A DNA stretch of 7,259 bases from Legionellales bacterium UBA2469 (GCA_002342175.1 DDPL01000022.1:4318-11576), one strand, 5' to 3'; shown: positions 1 through 6,670, numbered from the stretch's first letter. The notes: a model not told the origin generated them from the sequence alone. Made by a program: numbers and translations.

Positions 1-22
1 TCGAGCCCCGTCCACTCCGCCA
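1..22 (+). tRNA. 3' end of a tRNA gene, probably tRNA-Asp (partial)
   Basis: The window opens inside a tRNA. Visible are most of the T-loop (TCGAGC), the 3' half of the T-stem (CCCGT), the 3' strand of the acceptor stem (CCACTCC), discriminator base G and an encoded CCA tail ending at base 22. From memory, this arrangement matches the end of gammaproteobacterial tRNA-Asp closely, including the G discriminator that aspartyl-tRNA synthetase recognises. The anticodon lies outside the window, so the amino acid is inferred. A terminator follows directly, so this is the last tRNA of its transcript. Confidence 0.85.
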
Positions 23-27
23 TCACT

Positions 28-53
28 AAAAAGCGCCTTAGGGCGCTTTTTTA
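28..53 (+). terminator. Rho-independent terminator after the tRNA
   Basis: A GC-only stem of five pairs (GCGCC at 33-37 with GGCGC at 42-46) closes a four-base loop and is followed by six T residues (47-52). Five A residues before the stem can pair with the T-run and extend the helix. It lies 5 bp after the tRNA CCA end, as expected for the end of a stable-RNA transcript. It also insulates ppiD from the tRNA promoter. Confidence 0.9.
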
Positions 54-89
54 TTGTCAAAAAAAAATCTAGTTTCAAACATCTAAAAT

Positions 90-98
90 TGGTATGAT
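90..98 (+). promoter_or_regulatory. Candidate extended -10 promoter of ppiD
   Basis: TGGTATGAT carries the extended TGn motif directly before a -10 hexamer with five of six consensus bases (TATGAT, 93-98). No convincing -35 hexamer lies 16-18 bp upstream, which is tolerated at extended -10 promoters. Transcription would start near 105, leaving a leader of about 45 bases before the ppiD start. In E. coli, ppiD belongs to envelope and heat-shock regulons, but I cannot identify a Cpx or sigma-32 site here. Confidence 0.5.
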
Positions 99-149
99 AT
101 AAATGCTTTAAGCTTTATCATATATGCATGGGGTTTTGGAAAACGAATT

Positions 150-2048
150 ATGTTGCAAAAATTAAATGAAAAAATTCAAGGATTGGTAGCATGGATTATC
201 GTGTTATTGGTCGTCTTCACGTTTGCTATTTTTGGGTTAGATTATTATATGCAGTCCAGACGGGGTGGCTTGTCGGTTGCAGAAGTAAATGGTGAGCCAA
301 TAAATAAACATGAATTTGATTTGCAATTCAGACGATTAACGCAACTACAAGATCCAACACATTGGTCAGCGATGCGTGAAAATCAGCTCAAGGCACAAGT
401 GTTAAATGATTTGATATTAAATAGCTTAAGCCTTCAAACTGCGAAACTGAATGGTTTTGCAGTAACTGCCAATCAAGCGAACGCTGCGATATTAAGCATT
501 CCTCAATTTCAATTGGACGGTCGTTTTTCGTCTATGAAGTATGCACAAGCTCTCAATGGTGCATTGTTTACACCTGAGTCATTTCAACGTGAAGTAGAGC
601 AGGGCATGTTATTAAATCAGCAACGATTTGCATTTGTTGGCACGGCGTTTGCTTTGCCCCATGAAATTGAACAATTTGTTAAATTATACATGCAGACTCG
701 TGACTATGAATATACGCGCATACCGGCTTTGAAATTGGTTGATAGAGCGAATGTTAAAGAATCTGAAATCCAAAGTTTTTATAATAAACATCAGGATGTC
801 TTTTTAAGCCCCGAGCAAGTCAGTGTTCAGTATGTCAAACTGTCGTTAAATGATTTGAAGGATAAAGTATCTGTATCTACAAAAGAAACACACGATTACT
901 ATAACGACCATCAAACACAATTCATGTTACCAGCACAATGGGATTTAGAGCATATTGTAGTTGGGATTCCAGAAAAAGCTTCTCAAGATACACAAGCAAA
1001 AGCATTGGCTTATGCGGAAAAATTAGCAGAGAAATTTAAAAAACATCCAAAAGCATTTATCAATTACATGAATAAAGTGAATGCAGGAGAGAAAGTTGAG
1101 CAAGGTTTTCATATGTCTGCAGGGCAATTACCGACGATTCAGGCGGGACAAACTAATTTAGACACCTATCTTGTGAATTTAACGCACCCAGGAATGATTA
1201 CTGGTGCAATTCGAACTGCTCGTGGTTATGAAATTTTACGTTGTCGAAATTATCAATCTTCAAAATTCAGAACTTTTGATTCAGCAATAAAGGATATCCA
1301 ACAACAATTAATTCAGCAAAAAGCCCAAAATCTATTTAATAAAACCATGGATAAATTATCTGAATTGAGTTTTGAACATCCAGATTCATTAGATAAAATT
1401 GCTAAAAAATTAAACCTTAAAATTGAAGATACCGAGTTATTTACGCGTCGAGGTGGAAACGATTCGATTACACAAAATAAAGCCGTGATACGAGCTGCAT
1501 TTTCATCAGATGTTCTAAAATATTCGAATAATAGTGAACCTTTACAATTGGATCACGATAATGTCATCGTCTTAAGATTACATCAACATGTTCCAGCATC
1601 TAAACAGGCGTTGGTCGATGTGAAATTATTAATTGCCAAGAAACTAGCCAAAAAGAAGGCAGAGGCAGAAGCAAGACAAATGGGTGAAATGTTAGTGGCG
1701 TATCGTAAATTCCCCGAAAAATCCAAACATCAAATTGATGTTGCACCACACTTGGCTTGGAATCATATTCAAAGTGCTTCAAGAGATGCTGCTGATGTTC
1801 CTGCTGGTGTCAATGAATTAGCATTTTCATTGCCAGCTGTTGGCAATCGATCGGGGCGAACACTCATCGGTGGCGATTATGTTGTGGTTGAGTTAAAAGA
1901 AATTCATCCAGGCGATATGAGTTTGCTAGATCCAGAACAAGTGGCAAGTATTACTCAACAAATAGAAGCCAACTATGGAACGATGGATTATGATTTATAT
2001 GTTCATCAAATGATGCAAAAAGCTAAAATCAAGCACCATCAAAGATAA
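150..2048 (+). CDS. ppiD: PpiD, inner-membrane-anchored periplasmic chaperone (parvulin/SurA type)
   Basis: PpiD is anchored in the inner membrane and helps fold proteins leaving the Sec translocon. This 632-residue protein is close to the roughly 620 residues usual for the family and follows its layout. A short cytoplasmic N-terminus comes first, then one membrane helix (about 12-33, from LVAW to FGLDYY), then a SurA-N-like chaperone region with the typical V-N-G-E-P-I turn at 46-51. A parvulin-like domain lies at about 265-365 (LEHIVVG near its start, RGYEILR near its end), and a long C-terminal helical region follows. The glycine-rich GGDLGW-type centre of active parvulins is missing; the equivalent stretch reads VEQGFHMSAG (316-325). 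The enterobacterial PpiD rotamase domain is likewise reported inactive, so a pure holdase role is likely. The start is ATG at 150, with a weak GGA Shine-Dalgarno at 138-140. The gene stands alone, bounded by the tRNA terminator and a convergent neighbour. Confidence 0.93.
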   Translation: MLQKLNEKIQGLVAWIIVLLVVFTFAIFGLDYYMQSRRGGLSVAEVNGEPINKHEFDLQFRRLTQLQDPTHWSAMRENQLKAQVLNDLILNSLSLQTAKLNGFAVTANQANAAILSIPQFQLDGRFSSMKYAQALNGALFTPESFQREVEQGMLLNQQRFAFVGTAFALPHEIEQFVKLYMQTRDYEYTRIPALKLVDRANVKESEIQSFYNKHQDVFLSPEQVSVQYVKLSLNDLKDKVSVSTKETHDYYNDHQTQFMLPAQWDLEHIVVGIPEKASQDTQAKALAYAEKLAEKFKKHPKAFINYMNKVNAGEKVEQGFHMSAGQLPTIQAGQTNLDTYLVNLTHPGMITGAIRTARGYEILRCRNYQSSKFRTFDSAIKDIQQQLIQQKAQNLFNKTMDKLSELSFEHPDSLDKIAKKLNLKIEDTELFTRRGGNDSITQNKAVIRAAFSSDVLKYSNNSEPLQLDHDNVIVLRLHQHVPASKQALVDVKLLIAKKLAKKKAEAEARQMGEMLVAYRKFPEKSKHQIDVAPHLAWNHIQSASRDAADVPAGVNELAFSLPAVGNRSGRTLIGGDYVVVELKEIHPGDMSLLDPEQVASITQQIEANYGTMDYDLYVHQMMQKAKIKHHQR

Positions 2049-2052
2049 TCAT

Positions 2053-3831
2053 CTACATTGTAGACGATAATTGGGGGTCATTGGGAAATGATAAAATGGC
2101 CTTCATGGTTTCGTCTATATCAACAGGCTTCCTTTTGAATATCAAGAACCTAGAAGAGTTCACTGCTTCCTTATAGGCTTCCATTTTTTTCATACCTATT
2201 AGGATTTGATTTAAAACATGATGGTAGGACGAGCTAGGTTCAAGAGTTTTCAAATGATCTTCACAAATATTTTTAACGCTATGTAAACGCTCAAACATTG
2301 ATCTGTTTTTTTGTTGCAAAGCCGCTTGAATTTCGTTAATTATTTCATGCGAATGCTCAGGCATTTGTTGTTTAAATTCACCTAGTGTTTTTAAAAGTTT
2401 AGCTCCAAAGAGAATGTCTTGTATCCCTATAAATAATGTACAATGGCTGGGTAGGCGTGCATGTACCAAGCACCCAAGTTCATTGATATTTTCGTGAATA
2501 TTACAGAAGGCCTCATGAGCAAAAATAAAAATATTCATATTATACTCTTTTTGATTTAGATATTCATCGTGTCGTATATAATTAAGAATAGGAACAAATG
2601 CTTCCAAATTTATCTGAGAAATATCGATATCTCCAATTTGAAATCGTTGCCGTTGAATTAGATGTAAAAGTTCTTTAGATGTAAATAAATAGTATAATTT
2701 CATATTATCGAGAAAGCTTAAAGAGCTAACACATTGGCGCAACAATGAAATATCCTTGCTTATCCATTCGTTAAGCTGACTTAAAGAAAAATAAGAATTA
2801 TAAACATAAGGCAACATAAGCGAACTAAACTTTGGAATGGTTAACAACTTTTTCAACATATCTGTTGTTAACTGAATTTTTTTTAAGCTCAATAAAATCG
2901 GGGAATCTTGTCCAAAATCCAAAGAAGTGCTCATATTATTGATAAATAAATCAAGATAATAAGGATTGCTGGTTTGGTTTAATAAAAGATTTTGTGCATG
3001 TTTTAAGAAAAAACCTAGTTGACTGAAATAGCCATGATCGGTGTGACTCATGGTTGCTTGTTTAAACATGATGAGTGTTTGAAAATCATTTAATCGATGA
3101 GGGGCATGATTTGTTAAATCAAAAAGATGATTGATATTCTCATCAACAATTAATTTATTAAAAACTTTTGTGAATAATTCTTCTAATTTATCTTGCTTAT
3201 CTAAAAATACTCTTGAGTATACACATGCATGGTATAATTGTACCGCAACTTCTAATTCAAGTTCCGTATCGGTTAAAAATTCTGAGATAGCTTCAACATA
3301 ATTTTGCTTATCATGATGTTGACCAAATTTTTTGTCAAGTTCCATTAACGCATAGCGATACTTGCAATAATATAAGAATAGAGATGACATAGTTTTAATA
3401 TTCCCAGCAATAGAGGCGTATTCGTCCATATCACCACTTTCTAACGACTCTTCCATTCGTTTATCTATCAATTCAAGATGATGTTTAATATCGTCGAGGG
3501 GGATAATAGCAAAGATGTTTGGCGCATCAGGGAAATGGGTATCCATCAATTTGATTAAAGTGTTTTCAAGATCATCGAGACCAGGAACAACAGGTTTTTG
3601 GTGTGTGGATTGAAAGGTTTCAACACAAGCATGATAAAGCGCAAATAAGAAATTGTCTGTCATCAATTCTTGAAAGTGTGATTCATTTTGGCTTGAGGCA
3701 AGTTTATCTGTAACAAGAGAAATATACGAATGGTGCTCAGGTAATGATCCAGCAGATTCATAAACCAATGGAAGGGTTTGTCTCCAATTATCAGGTGTTG
3801 AAAAAGGCATTACAGTTATCCATCTTGGCAT
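2053..3831 (-). CDS. Large alpha-helical protein of unknown function (592 aa)
   Basis: I do not recognise this protein. It looks soluble: no signal peptide, no clear membrane segment, and no familiar enzyme motif. Composition points to an almost wholly helical fold rich in Leu, Lys, Glu, Asp and His, with amphipathic helices throughout. The hexapeptide LYHACV occurs twice (65-70 and 199-204) with different synonymous codons, hinting at a repeated helical unit or shared site. The tail (500-592) is charged helix followed by a polar end (DPQLSSTM). The gene sits between ppiD (4 bp from its stop) and fabI and is visibly richer in A+T than either, which fits a lineage-specific or acquired gene. 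In a Legionellales background, a secreted effector would be one guess, but no clear glutamate-rich C-terminal signal is visible. ATG at 3831 has no Shine-Dalgarno; Met8 (3810) has a weak GGAT about 8 bases upstream and may be the true start. An intact open frame of this length makes a real gene very likely. Confidence 0.8.
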   Translation of the reverse strand: MPRWITVMPFSTPDNWRQTLPLVYESAGSLPEHHSYISLVTDKLASSQNESHFQELMTDNFLFALYHACVETFQSTHQKPVVPGLDDLENTLIKLMDTHFPDAPNIFAIIPLDDIKHHLELIDKRMEESLESGDMDEYASIAGNIKTMSSLFLYYCKYRYALMELDKKFGQHHDKQNYVEAISEFLTDTELELEVAVQLYHACVYSRVFLDKQDKLEELFTKVFNKLIVDENINHLFDLTNHAPHRLNDFQTLIMFKQATMSHTDHGYFSQLGFFLKHAQNLLLNQTSNPYYLDLFINNMSTSLDFGQDSPILLSLKKIQLTTDMLKKLLTIPKFSSLMLPYVYNSYFSLSQLNEWISKDISLLRQCVSSLSFLDNMKLYYLFTSKELLHLIQRQRFQIGDIDISQINLEAFVPILNYIRHDEYLNQKEYNMNIFIFAHEAFCNIHENINELGCLVHARLPSHCTLFIGIQDILFGAKLLKTLGEFKQQMPEHSHEIINEIQAALQQKNRSMFERLHSVKNICEDHLKTLEPSSSYHHVLNQILIGMKKMEAYKEAVNSSRFLIFKRKPVDIDETMKAILSFPNDPQLSSTM

Positions 3832-3877
3832 TTTATAAATTAATTATAAACCATTTATGGATAAATAAAGGGATTTG

Positions 3878-3905
3878 AGTATAATATTTGCGCACAACGA
3901 TTTAA
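3878..3905 (-). promoter_or_regulatory. Candidate sigma-70 promoter of the 592-aa gene
   Basis: Read on the minus strand, TTAAAT (3900-3905) and TATACT (3878-3883) stand 16 bp apart. The -10 matches five of six consensus bases; the -35 matches only three. Transcription would begin near 3871, giving a leader of about 40 bases. The -35 and most of the spacer lie inside the inverted repeat at 3885-3920, so termination of fabI and initiation of this gene would share the same DNA. Confidence 0.45.
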
Positions 3906-3920
3906 TGTTGCGCGCAAATA
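3885..3920 (-). terminator. Strong inverted repeat after fabI: probable terminator or operator
   Basis: The arms TATTTGCGC (3885-3893) and GCGCAAATA (3912-3920) are perfectly complementary. After one mismatch the stem continues with CAAC (3895-3898) and GTTG (3907-3910), closing an eight-base loop. It begins three bases past the fabI stop, the normal place for a terminator. The run after the stem on the minus strand (TTATACTC) is T-rich but interrupted, so this is not a textbook intrinsic terminator. The dyad also overlaps the predicted promoter of the next gene, so an operator is an alternative. Confidence 0.55.
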
Positions 3921-3923
3921 GAG

Positions 3924-4718
3924 TTAAGCGTCTATTTGTTCTTCTTGAAGTGCAACAGCATGAAAACCTGCATCCACATGCATGATTTCGCCTGTTATGG
4001 CCGAAGCTAAATCTGAACATAAAAACGCTGCAGCATTGCCAACCTCTTCAATACCGATGTTTCGCTTAAGGGGTGTCATGCGAGCATATGATTGCAACAT
4101 TTTTCTAAAATCTTTAATTCCCGCCGCAGCCAGCGTTTTGATGGGGCCTGCTGAGATGCCATTAACTCGAATACCCCTTGAGCCTAAGCTATTTGCCATA
4201 TAGCGCACTGCAGCTTCAAGACTTGCTTTGGCTAAGCCCATCACATTGTAATTGGGAACAACTTTCTCAGCACCATAATAGGATAAAGTTAATAGCGCAC
4301 CTTGTGTTTGTTCCATCAAGGGTAGGAACGCTTGTGCTAAAGCAATAAAACTATAGGCACTAATATCGTGTGCTATTTGAAAACCTTGGCGGTTAGTGTT
4401 GGTGATAAAGTCACCGGCAATTTGATCGGCTGGGGCAAATGCAACAGCATGAATGATGATATCCACTTGAGACCAATGTTTTTTTACATTATTAACCAGA
4501 TTATGGATTTGTTCATCACTTGCAACATCACATTCAAAAGTAAGTTCTGAATTGAATTCTGCGGCTAAATCTAAAACACGACTTGCAAGCTTTTCGCTTT
4601 GATAAGTAAATGCTAATTCAGCACCTTGTTGATGAAAAGCTTGTGCAATCCCATAAGCAATGGAACGTTGACTGGCAAGACCCACGATAAGTGCTTTTTT
4701 GCCCTTAAGGAAACCCAT
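3924..4718 (-). CDS. fabI: Enoyl-[acyl-carrier-protein] reductase, NADH-dependent (FabI)
   Basis: FabI reduces the trans-2-enoyl-ACP double bond in the last step of each cycle of cytosolic type II fatty-acid synthesis. The 264-residue protein has the short-chain dehydrogenase fold and near-standard length (E. coli 262). The N-terminal cofactor loop reads [11 protein letters not shown] (13-23), the variant glycine motif typical of FabI. The acid pair CDV (63-65) and HAVAFAP (90-96) follow. The active-site series is complete: Tyr147 and Tyr157 in [19 protein letters not shown], with Lys164. The substrate-loop region [10 protein letters not shown] (189-198) and the C-terminal HVDAGF are also typical. 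Position 93 is Ala where E. coli has Gly. ATG at 4718 is preceded by a strong AGGAG (4725-4729) with six bases of spacing. The gene is monocistronic or leads weakly into the 592-aa gene through the inverted repeat. It is the usual target of triclosan and diazaborines. Confidence 0.97.
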   Translation of the reverse strand: MGFLKGKKALIVGLASQRSIAYGIAQAFHQQGAELAFTYQSEKLASRVLDLAAEFNSELTFECDVASDEQIHNLVNNVKKHWSQVDIIIHAVAFAPADQIAGDFITNTNRQGFQIAHDISAYSFIALAQAFLPLMEQTQGALLTLSYYGAEKVVPNYNVMGLAKASLEAAVRYMANSLGSRGIRVNGISAGPIKTLAAAGIKDFRKMLQSYARMTPLKRNIGIEEVGNAAAFLCSDLASAITGEIMHVDAGFHAVALQEEQIDA

Positions 4719-4724
4719 TTGAAA

Positions 4725-4729
4725 CTCCT
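4725..4729 (-). promoter_or_regulatory. Ribosome binding site of fabI
   Basis: AGGAG on the minus strand lies six bases before the ATG at 4718. It is one of the two best Shine-Dalgarno sequences in the window and fixes the fabI start. Confidence 0.85.
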
Positions 4730-4756
4730 ACAATAGTTATTCTTCATTAATGTGAA

Positions 4757-4785
4757 AGCTTAACGATATTTTGAGTTTCATTCAA
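4757..4785 (-). promoter_or_regulatory. Weak candidate promoter for fabI
   Basis: On the minus strand, TTGAAT (4780-4785) and TAAGCT (4757-4762) are 17 bp apart. The -35 is fair and the -10 poor (three of six). It is the best spaced pair I can see between the fabI start and the divergent gene. I cannot identify a FadR-type or other fatty-acid regulator site. Confidence 0.25.
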
Positions 4786-4861
4786 GCAATGGATACCTTT
4801 ATGTGTTCGATGCTTTAGTCAGTGGGTAAGAATACGATAACTTAATTTTTGCGTAATTATC

Positions 4862-4890
4862 TTGATGTCGTTAAAAAGTTGCGTTACATT
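4862..4890 (+). promoter_or_regulatory. Candidate promoter of the 122-aa gene
   Basis: TTGATG (4862-4867) and TACATT (4885-4890) are separated by 17 bp, each matching four of six consensus bases. Transcription would start near 4897, which would leave a leader of only about 14 bases, just enough to include the AAGGA ribosome binding site at 4901-4905. Confidence 0.4.
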
Positions 4891-4910
4891 GCAATTTTTT
4901 AAGGAAAAAA

Positions 4911-5279
4911 ATGCACAATAATGAAATAATTATAGATGATTTTATTTTAATTGAAGAGGATTTAGGGATTGTTGCTTGCGAAGAATTGATGGAAAAAGAA
5001 GGGCCTGAAACCGCGTTGGAAAAAGTGAATCCAACAACAGTAAAGGCACCAAGGTTTTTTAAATCTGAGCGACGTCTACAATGGGAACAACGAAATCCTA
5101 AAGTACATGCAAGAGTTGATGATGGCCAAGGCATAGAACTAGAGATTCGAGAAGTCAATCGCGGTAAGCAGTTGGGTTTTTGGAATGATTCAAAAAATGC
5201 ACAAATCTATGTGCATAAACAAAAAGACAATATCTTCGAGTGCAAAGGTAGTGTCTTTCAGATGAAAGTTAAAGTTTAG
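4911..5279 (+). CDS. Small hypothetical protein, acidic N-terminus and basic beta-rich C-terminus
   Basis: I do not recognise this 122-residue protein. Residues 1-38 are strongly acidic with hydrophobic alternation ([15 protein letters not shown], then [10 protein letters not shown]). After a proline-containing linker (41-48) comes a basic stretch, [16 protein letters not shown] (49-64). The rest (65-122) alternates polar and hydrophobic residues as in short beta strands ([34 protein letters not shown]). No signal peptide, membrane helix or cysteine cluster is visible, so it should be cytosolic. ATG at 4911 follows AAGGA (4901-4905) with five bases of spacing, and a candidate promoter lies just upstream, so expression is credible. 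Its TAG stop overlaps the udk stop on the other strand by four bases. It is divergent from fabI across 192 bp. The charge split could indicate a nucleic-acid or protein-binding adaptor, but that is only inference. Confidence 0.75.
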   Translation: MHNNEIIIDDFILIEEDLGIVACEELMEKEGPETALEKVNPTTVKAPRFFKSERRLQWEQRNPKVHARVDDGQGIELEIREVNRGKQLGFWNDSKNAQIYVHKQKDNIFECKGSVFQMKVKV

Positions 5280-5911
5280 TCGTGGTGATGGGTTCTTAAA
5301 AGTTCACGCATTTTCGCTTGAATCATATCAATCGCAATGCGGTTTTCTCCACCCCGAGGTACAATAATATCGGCATAACGACTGGATGGCTCTATGAATT
5401 GTAAATACATAGGGCGTACAGTTGTTTCATATTGTCGAAGTACCGACTCAAATGACCGTTGTCTTTCCACCACATCTCGCATTAAACGTCGAGATAAACA
5501 TATATCGAGAGGTGTAAACATAAAGATTCGGATATCCATGAGTTGGCGTAAAGATGGATCGGTAAATAACAAAATACCCTCCAAAACAATAATCTTATGA
5601 CTGCCGATGCTTCTTGTTTCAGGCAAACGAATATGTTTGGAGTGAGAGTAAATCGGAATATCAACAGATTTGCCTTCTTGTAAATCTTGCAAGTGCTGCG
5701 CTAACAGCTCATGATCAAATGCTTCAGGATGGTCATAATTGATTTTTTCACGTTCACTTAGGCTTAAATGGCTATTGTCTTTATAATAAGCATCTTCAGA
5801 AATAACAACCACCTGATCAGAACCTAATTCGTTGACAATGGTATTAGCAAGTAAACTTTTGCCTGATGCAGACGGTCCAGCAATCCCAATAATGATAATG
5901 TCGTTTTGCAT
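5276..5911 (-). CDS. udk: Uridine/cytidine kinase
   Basis: Udk phosphorylates uridine and cytidine to UMP and CMP with ATP or GTP, the entry step of pyrimidine salvage in the cytosol. From ATG at 5911 the protein is 211 residues, against 213 for E. coli Udk. It has the P-loop GPSASGKS (12-19), the DAYYKD motif (40-45) with the substrate-contacting Asp, NYDHPEAFD (58-66), LEGILL (110-115), the lid-region arginines [12 protein letters not shown] (141-152), [11 protein letters not shown] (166-176) and the C-terminal [18 protein letters not shown] codon at 5938 would add nine residues, but it lacks a ribosome binding site and abuts a good predicted -10 box, so ATG is preferred. The Shine-Dalgarno of that ATG is weak (AAGA). 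The stop overlaps that of the convergent 122-aa gene. smrA lies 85 bp upstream on the same strand. Confidence 0.96.
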   Translation of the reverse strand: MQNDIIIIGIAGPSASGKSLLANTIVNELGSDQVVVISEDAYYKDNSHLSLSEREKINYDHPEAFDHELLAQHLQDLQEGKSVDIPIYSHSKHIRLPETRSIGSHKIIVLEGILLFTDPSLRQLMDIRIFMFTPLDICLSRRLMRDVVERQRSFESVLRQYETTVRPMYLQFIEPSSRYADIIVPRGGENRIAIDMIQAKMRELLRTHHHD

Positions 5912-5937
5912 AATATTAATCTTGGTGAATTTGTTCA

Positions 5938-5966
5938 ATGTTAAGGGTTTTTAGTCGTTTTTTCAA
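5938..5966 (-). promoter_or_regulatory. Candidate sigma-70 promoter of udk
   Basis: On the minus strand, TTGAAA (5961-5966, five of six) and TAACAT (5938-5943, four of six) are separated by exactly 17 bp. The start of transcription would be near 5931, giving a leader of about 20 bases before the ATG at 5911. This places the in-frame TTG at 5938 upstream of the transcript and so decides the udk start. Confidence 0.55.
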
Positions 5967-5996
5967 CTGAAAAGCAATTTTTTGTTTTTAAAAAGG

Positions 5997-6644
5997 TCAT
6001 GATGTGTTCAAATTTTTCTTGGGATCAGATTTTTTTAAGATGACATAGATAGCACCTGTACCACCATGTTTTGGATGAGCACTATGAATTGCCAACACAT
6101 GAGGGTATTGGCGTAACCATAAAAAAAGGTGTTGTTTAAGAATCGGGGTTTCGCCATGTTTGCTACCTTTACCGTGAATCACCAAGAGATTACGGTTGGC
6201 ATGACCACGTGCATGGTTTATGAATTTATTTAATCGGTCTTGGGCTTCAAAACGTTCTAGACCGTGTAAATCAATACGCGCATCAATATGCAATTGTCCC
6301 TTAACAAGACGATCTTGATGTTGTTGTGATAGAGATTCTAAGCCATGTTTTAAAATCGATGTGCTGGTGATCGGTTCTGAATAATCTAAGGAAATATTTA
6401 AGGTGACGCCCGGCTGAAAAGGTTTGTGTTTTTTGATTTTCTTTTCAAGAGAATGAGAAATTTTATCAAGATTATCGTGAGAACTAGGCCCTATGTTGCG
6501 CTTATTGATTTTCGGTTTAATGTGAACAATCGGAGGGGATTCTTTTAAATTAACGGTTTTTTGACCTTTTTTGAGGGGTTCAACACCTTTCATAAGACTA
6601 CGAAACAAATGAATATCATCATCAGAGTTCGAGAATTTAGTCAT
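5997..6644 (-). CDS. smrA: Smr-domain protein, SmrA/YdaL-like putative endonuclease
   Basis: The C-terminal Smr domain (about 121-204 of 215) carries all family landmarks: DLHG at 125-128, LVIHGKGS at 154-161, and HGGTGAIYVIL at 193-203. Smr domains act as nucleases or nucleic-acid binders. E. coli SmrB cuts mRNA between collided ribosomes, while SmrA is less understood. The N-terminus (LFRSLMKGVEPLKK, 13-26) resembles the matching part of E. coli SmrA/YdaL (a LF...M..V.PLK pattern, from memory), and a Lys-rich low-complexity linker (30-75) joins the two parts. HGKG rather than HGHG also favours SmrA over SmrB, whereas the intact DLHG is something I recall as missing from E. coli SmrA. ATG at 6644 is preceded by AGGAG (6650-6654) with five bases of spacing. 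The protein is soluble and cytosolic. The subgroup symbol is less certain than the family. Confidence 0.88.
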   Translation of the reverse strand: MTKFSNSDDDIHLFRSLMKGVEPLKKGQKTVNLKESPPIVHIKPKINKRNIGPSSHDNLDKISHSLEKKIKKHKPFQPGVTLNISLDYSEPITSTSILKHGLESLSQQHQDRLVKGQLHIDARIDLHGLERFEAQDRLNKFINHARGHANRNLLVIHGKGSKHGETPILKQHLFLWLRQYPHVLAIHSAHPKHGGTGAIYVILKKSDPKKNLNTS

Positions 6645-6649
6645 GCTTG

Positions 6650-6654
6650 CTCCT
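6650..6654 (-). promoter_or_regulatory. Ribosome binding site of the smr gene
   Basis: AGGAG on the minus strand stands five bases before the ATG at 6644 and fixes that start. Confidence 0.8.
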
Positions 6655-6670
6655 CAATGATTATGTGAGT

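Noticed and set aside
1600..1782. Minus-strand frame inside ppiD
   Set aside because: It is a shadow of the strongly supported ppiD coding frame, with no ribosome binding site or family match.
2048..2068. Small hairpin (TCTAC/GTAGA core) between the stops of ppiD and the 592-aa gene, considered as a bidirectional terminator
   Set aside because: The stem is short, AT-rich and mismatched, with no T-run on either strand.
3982..4550. Two plus-strand frames inside fabI (from 3982 and 4368)
   Set aside because: Both are antisense to intact fabI and their products look like nothing known.
4871..5158. Open frame of 95 codons on the minus strand opposite the 122-aa gene
   Set aside because: It is Ser-rich and low in complexity, as antisense frames usually are, and the plus-strand frame has the AAGGA site, a promoter candidate and a clean fit to the udk stop.
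5394..5664. Short frames on both strands inside udk
   Set aside because: They overlap the fully conserved udk coding sequence in other frames.
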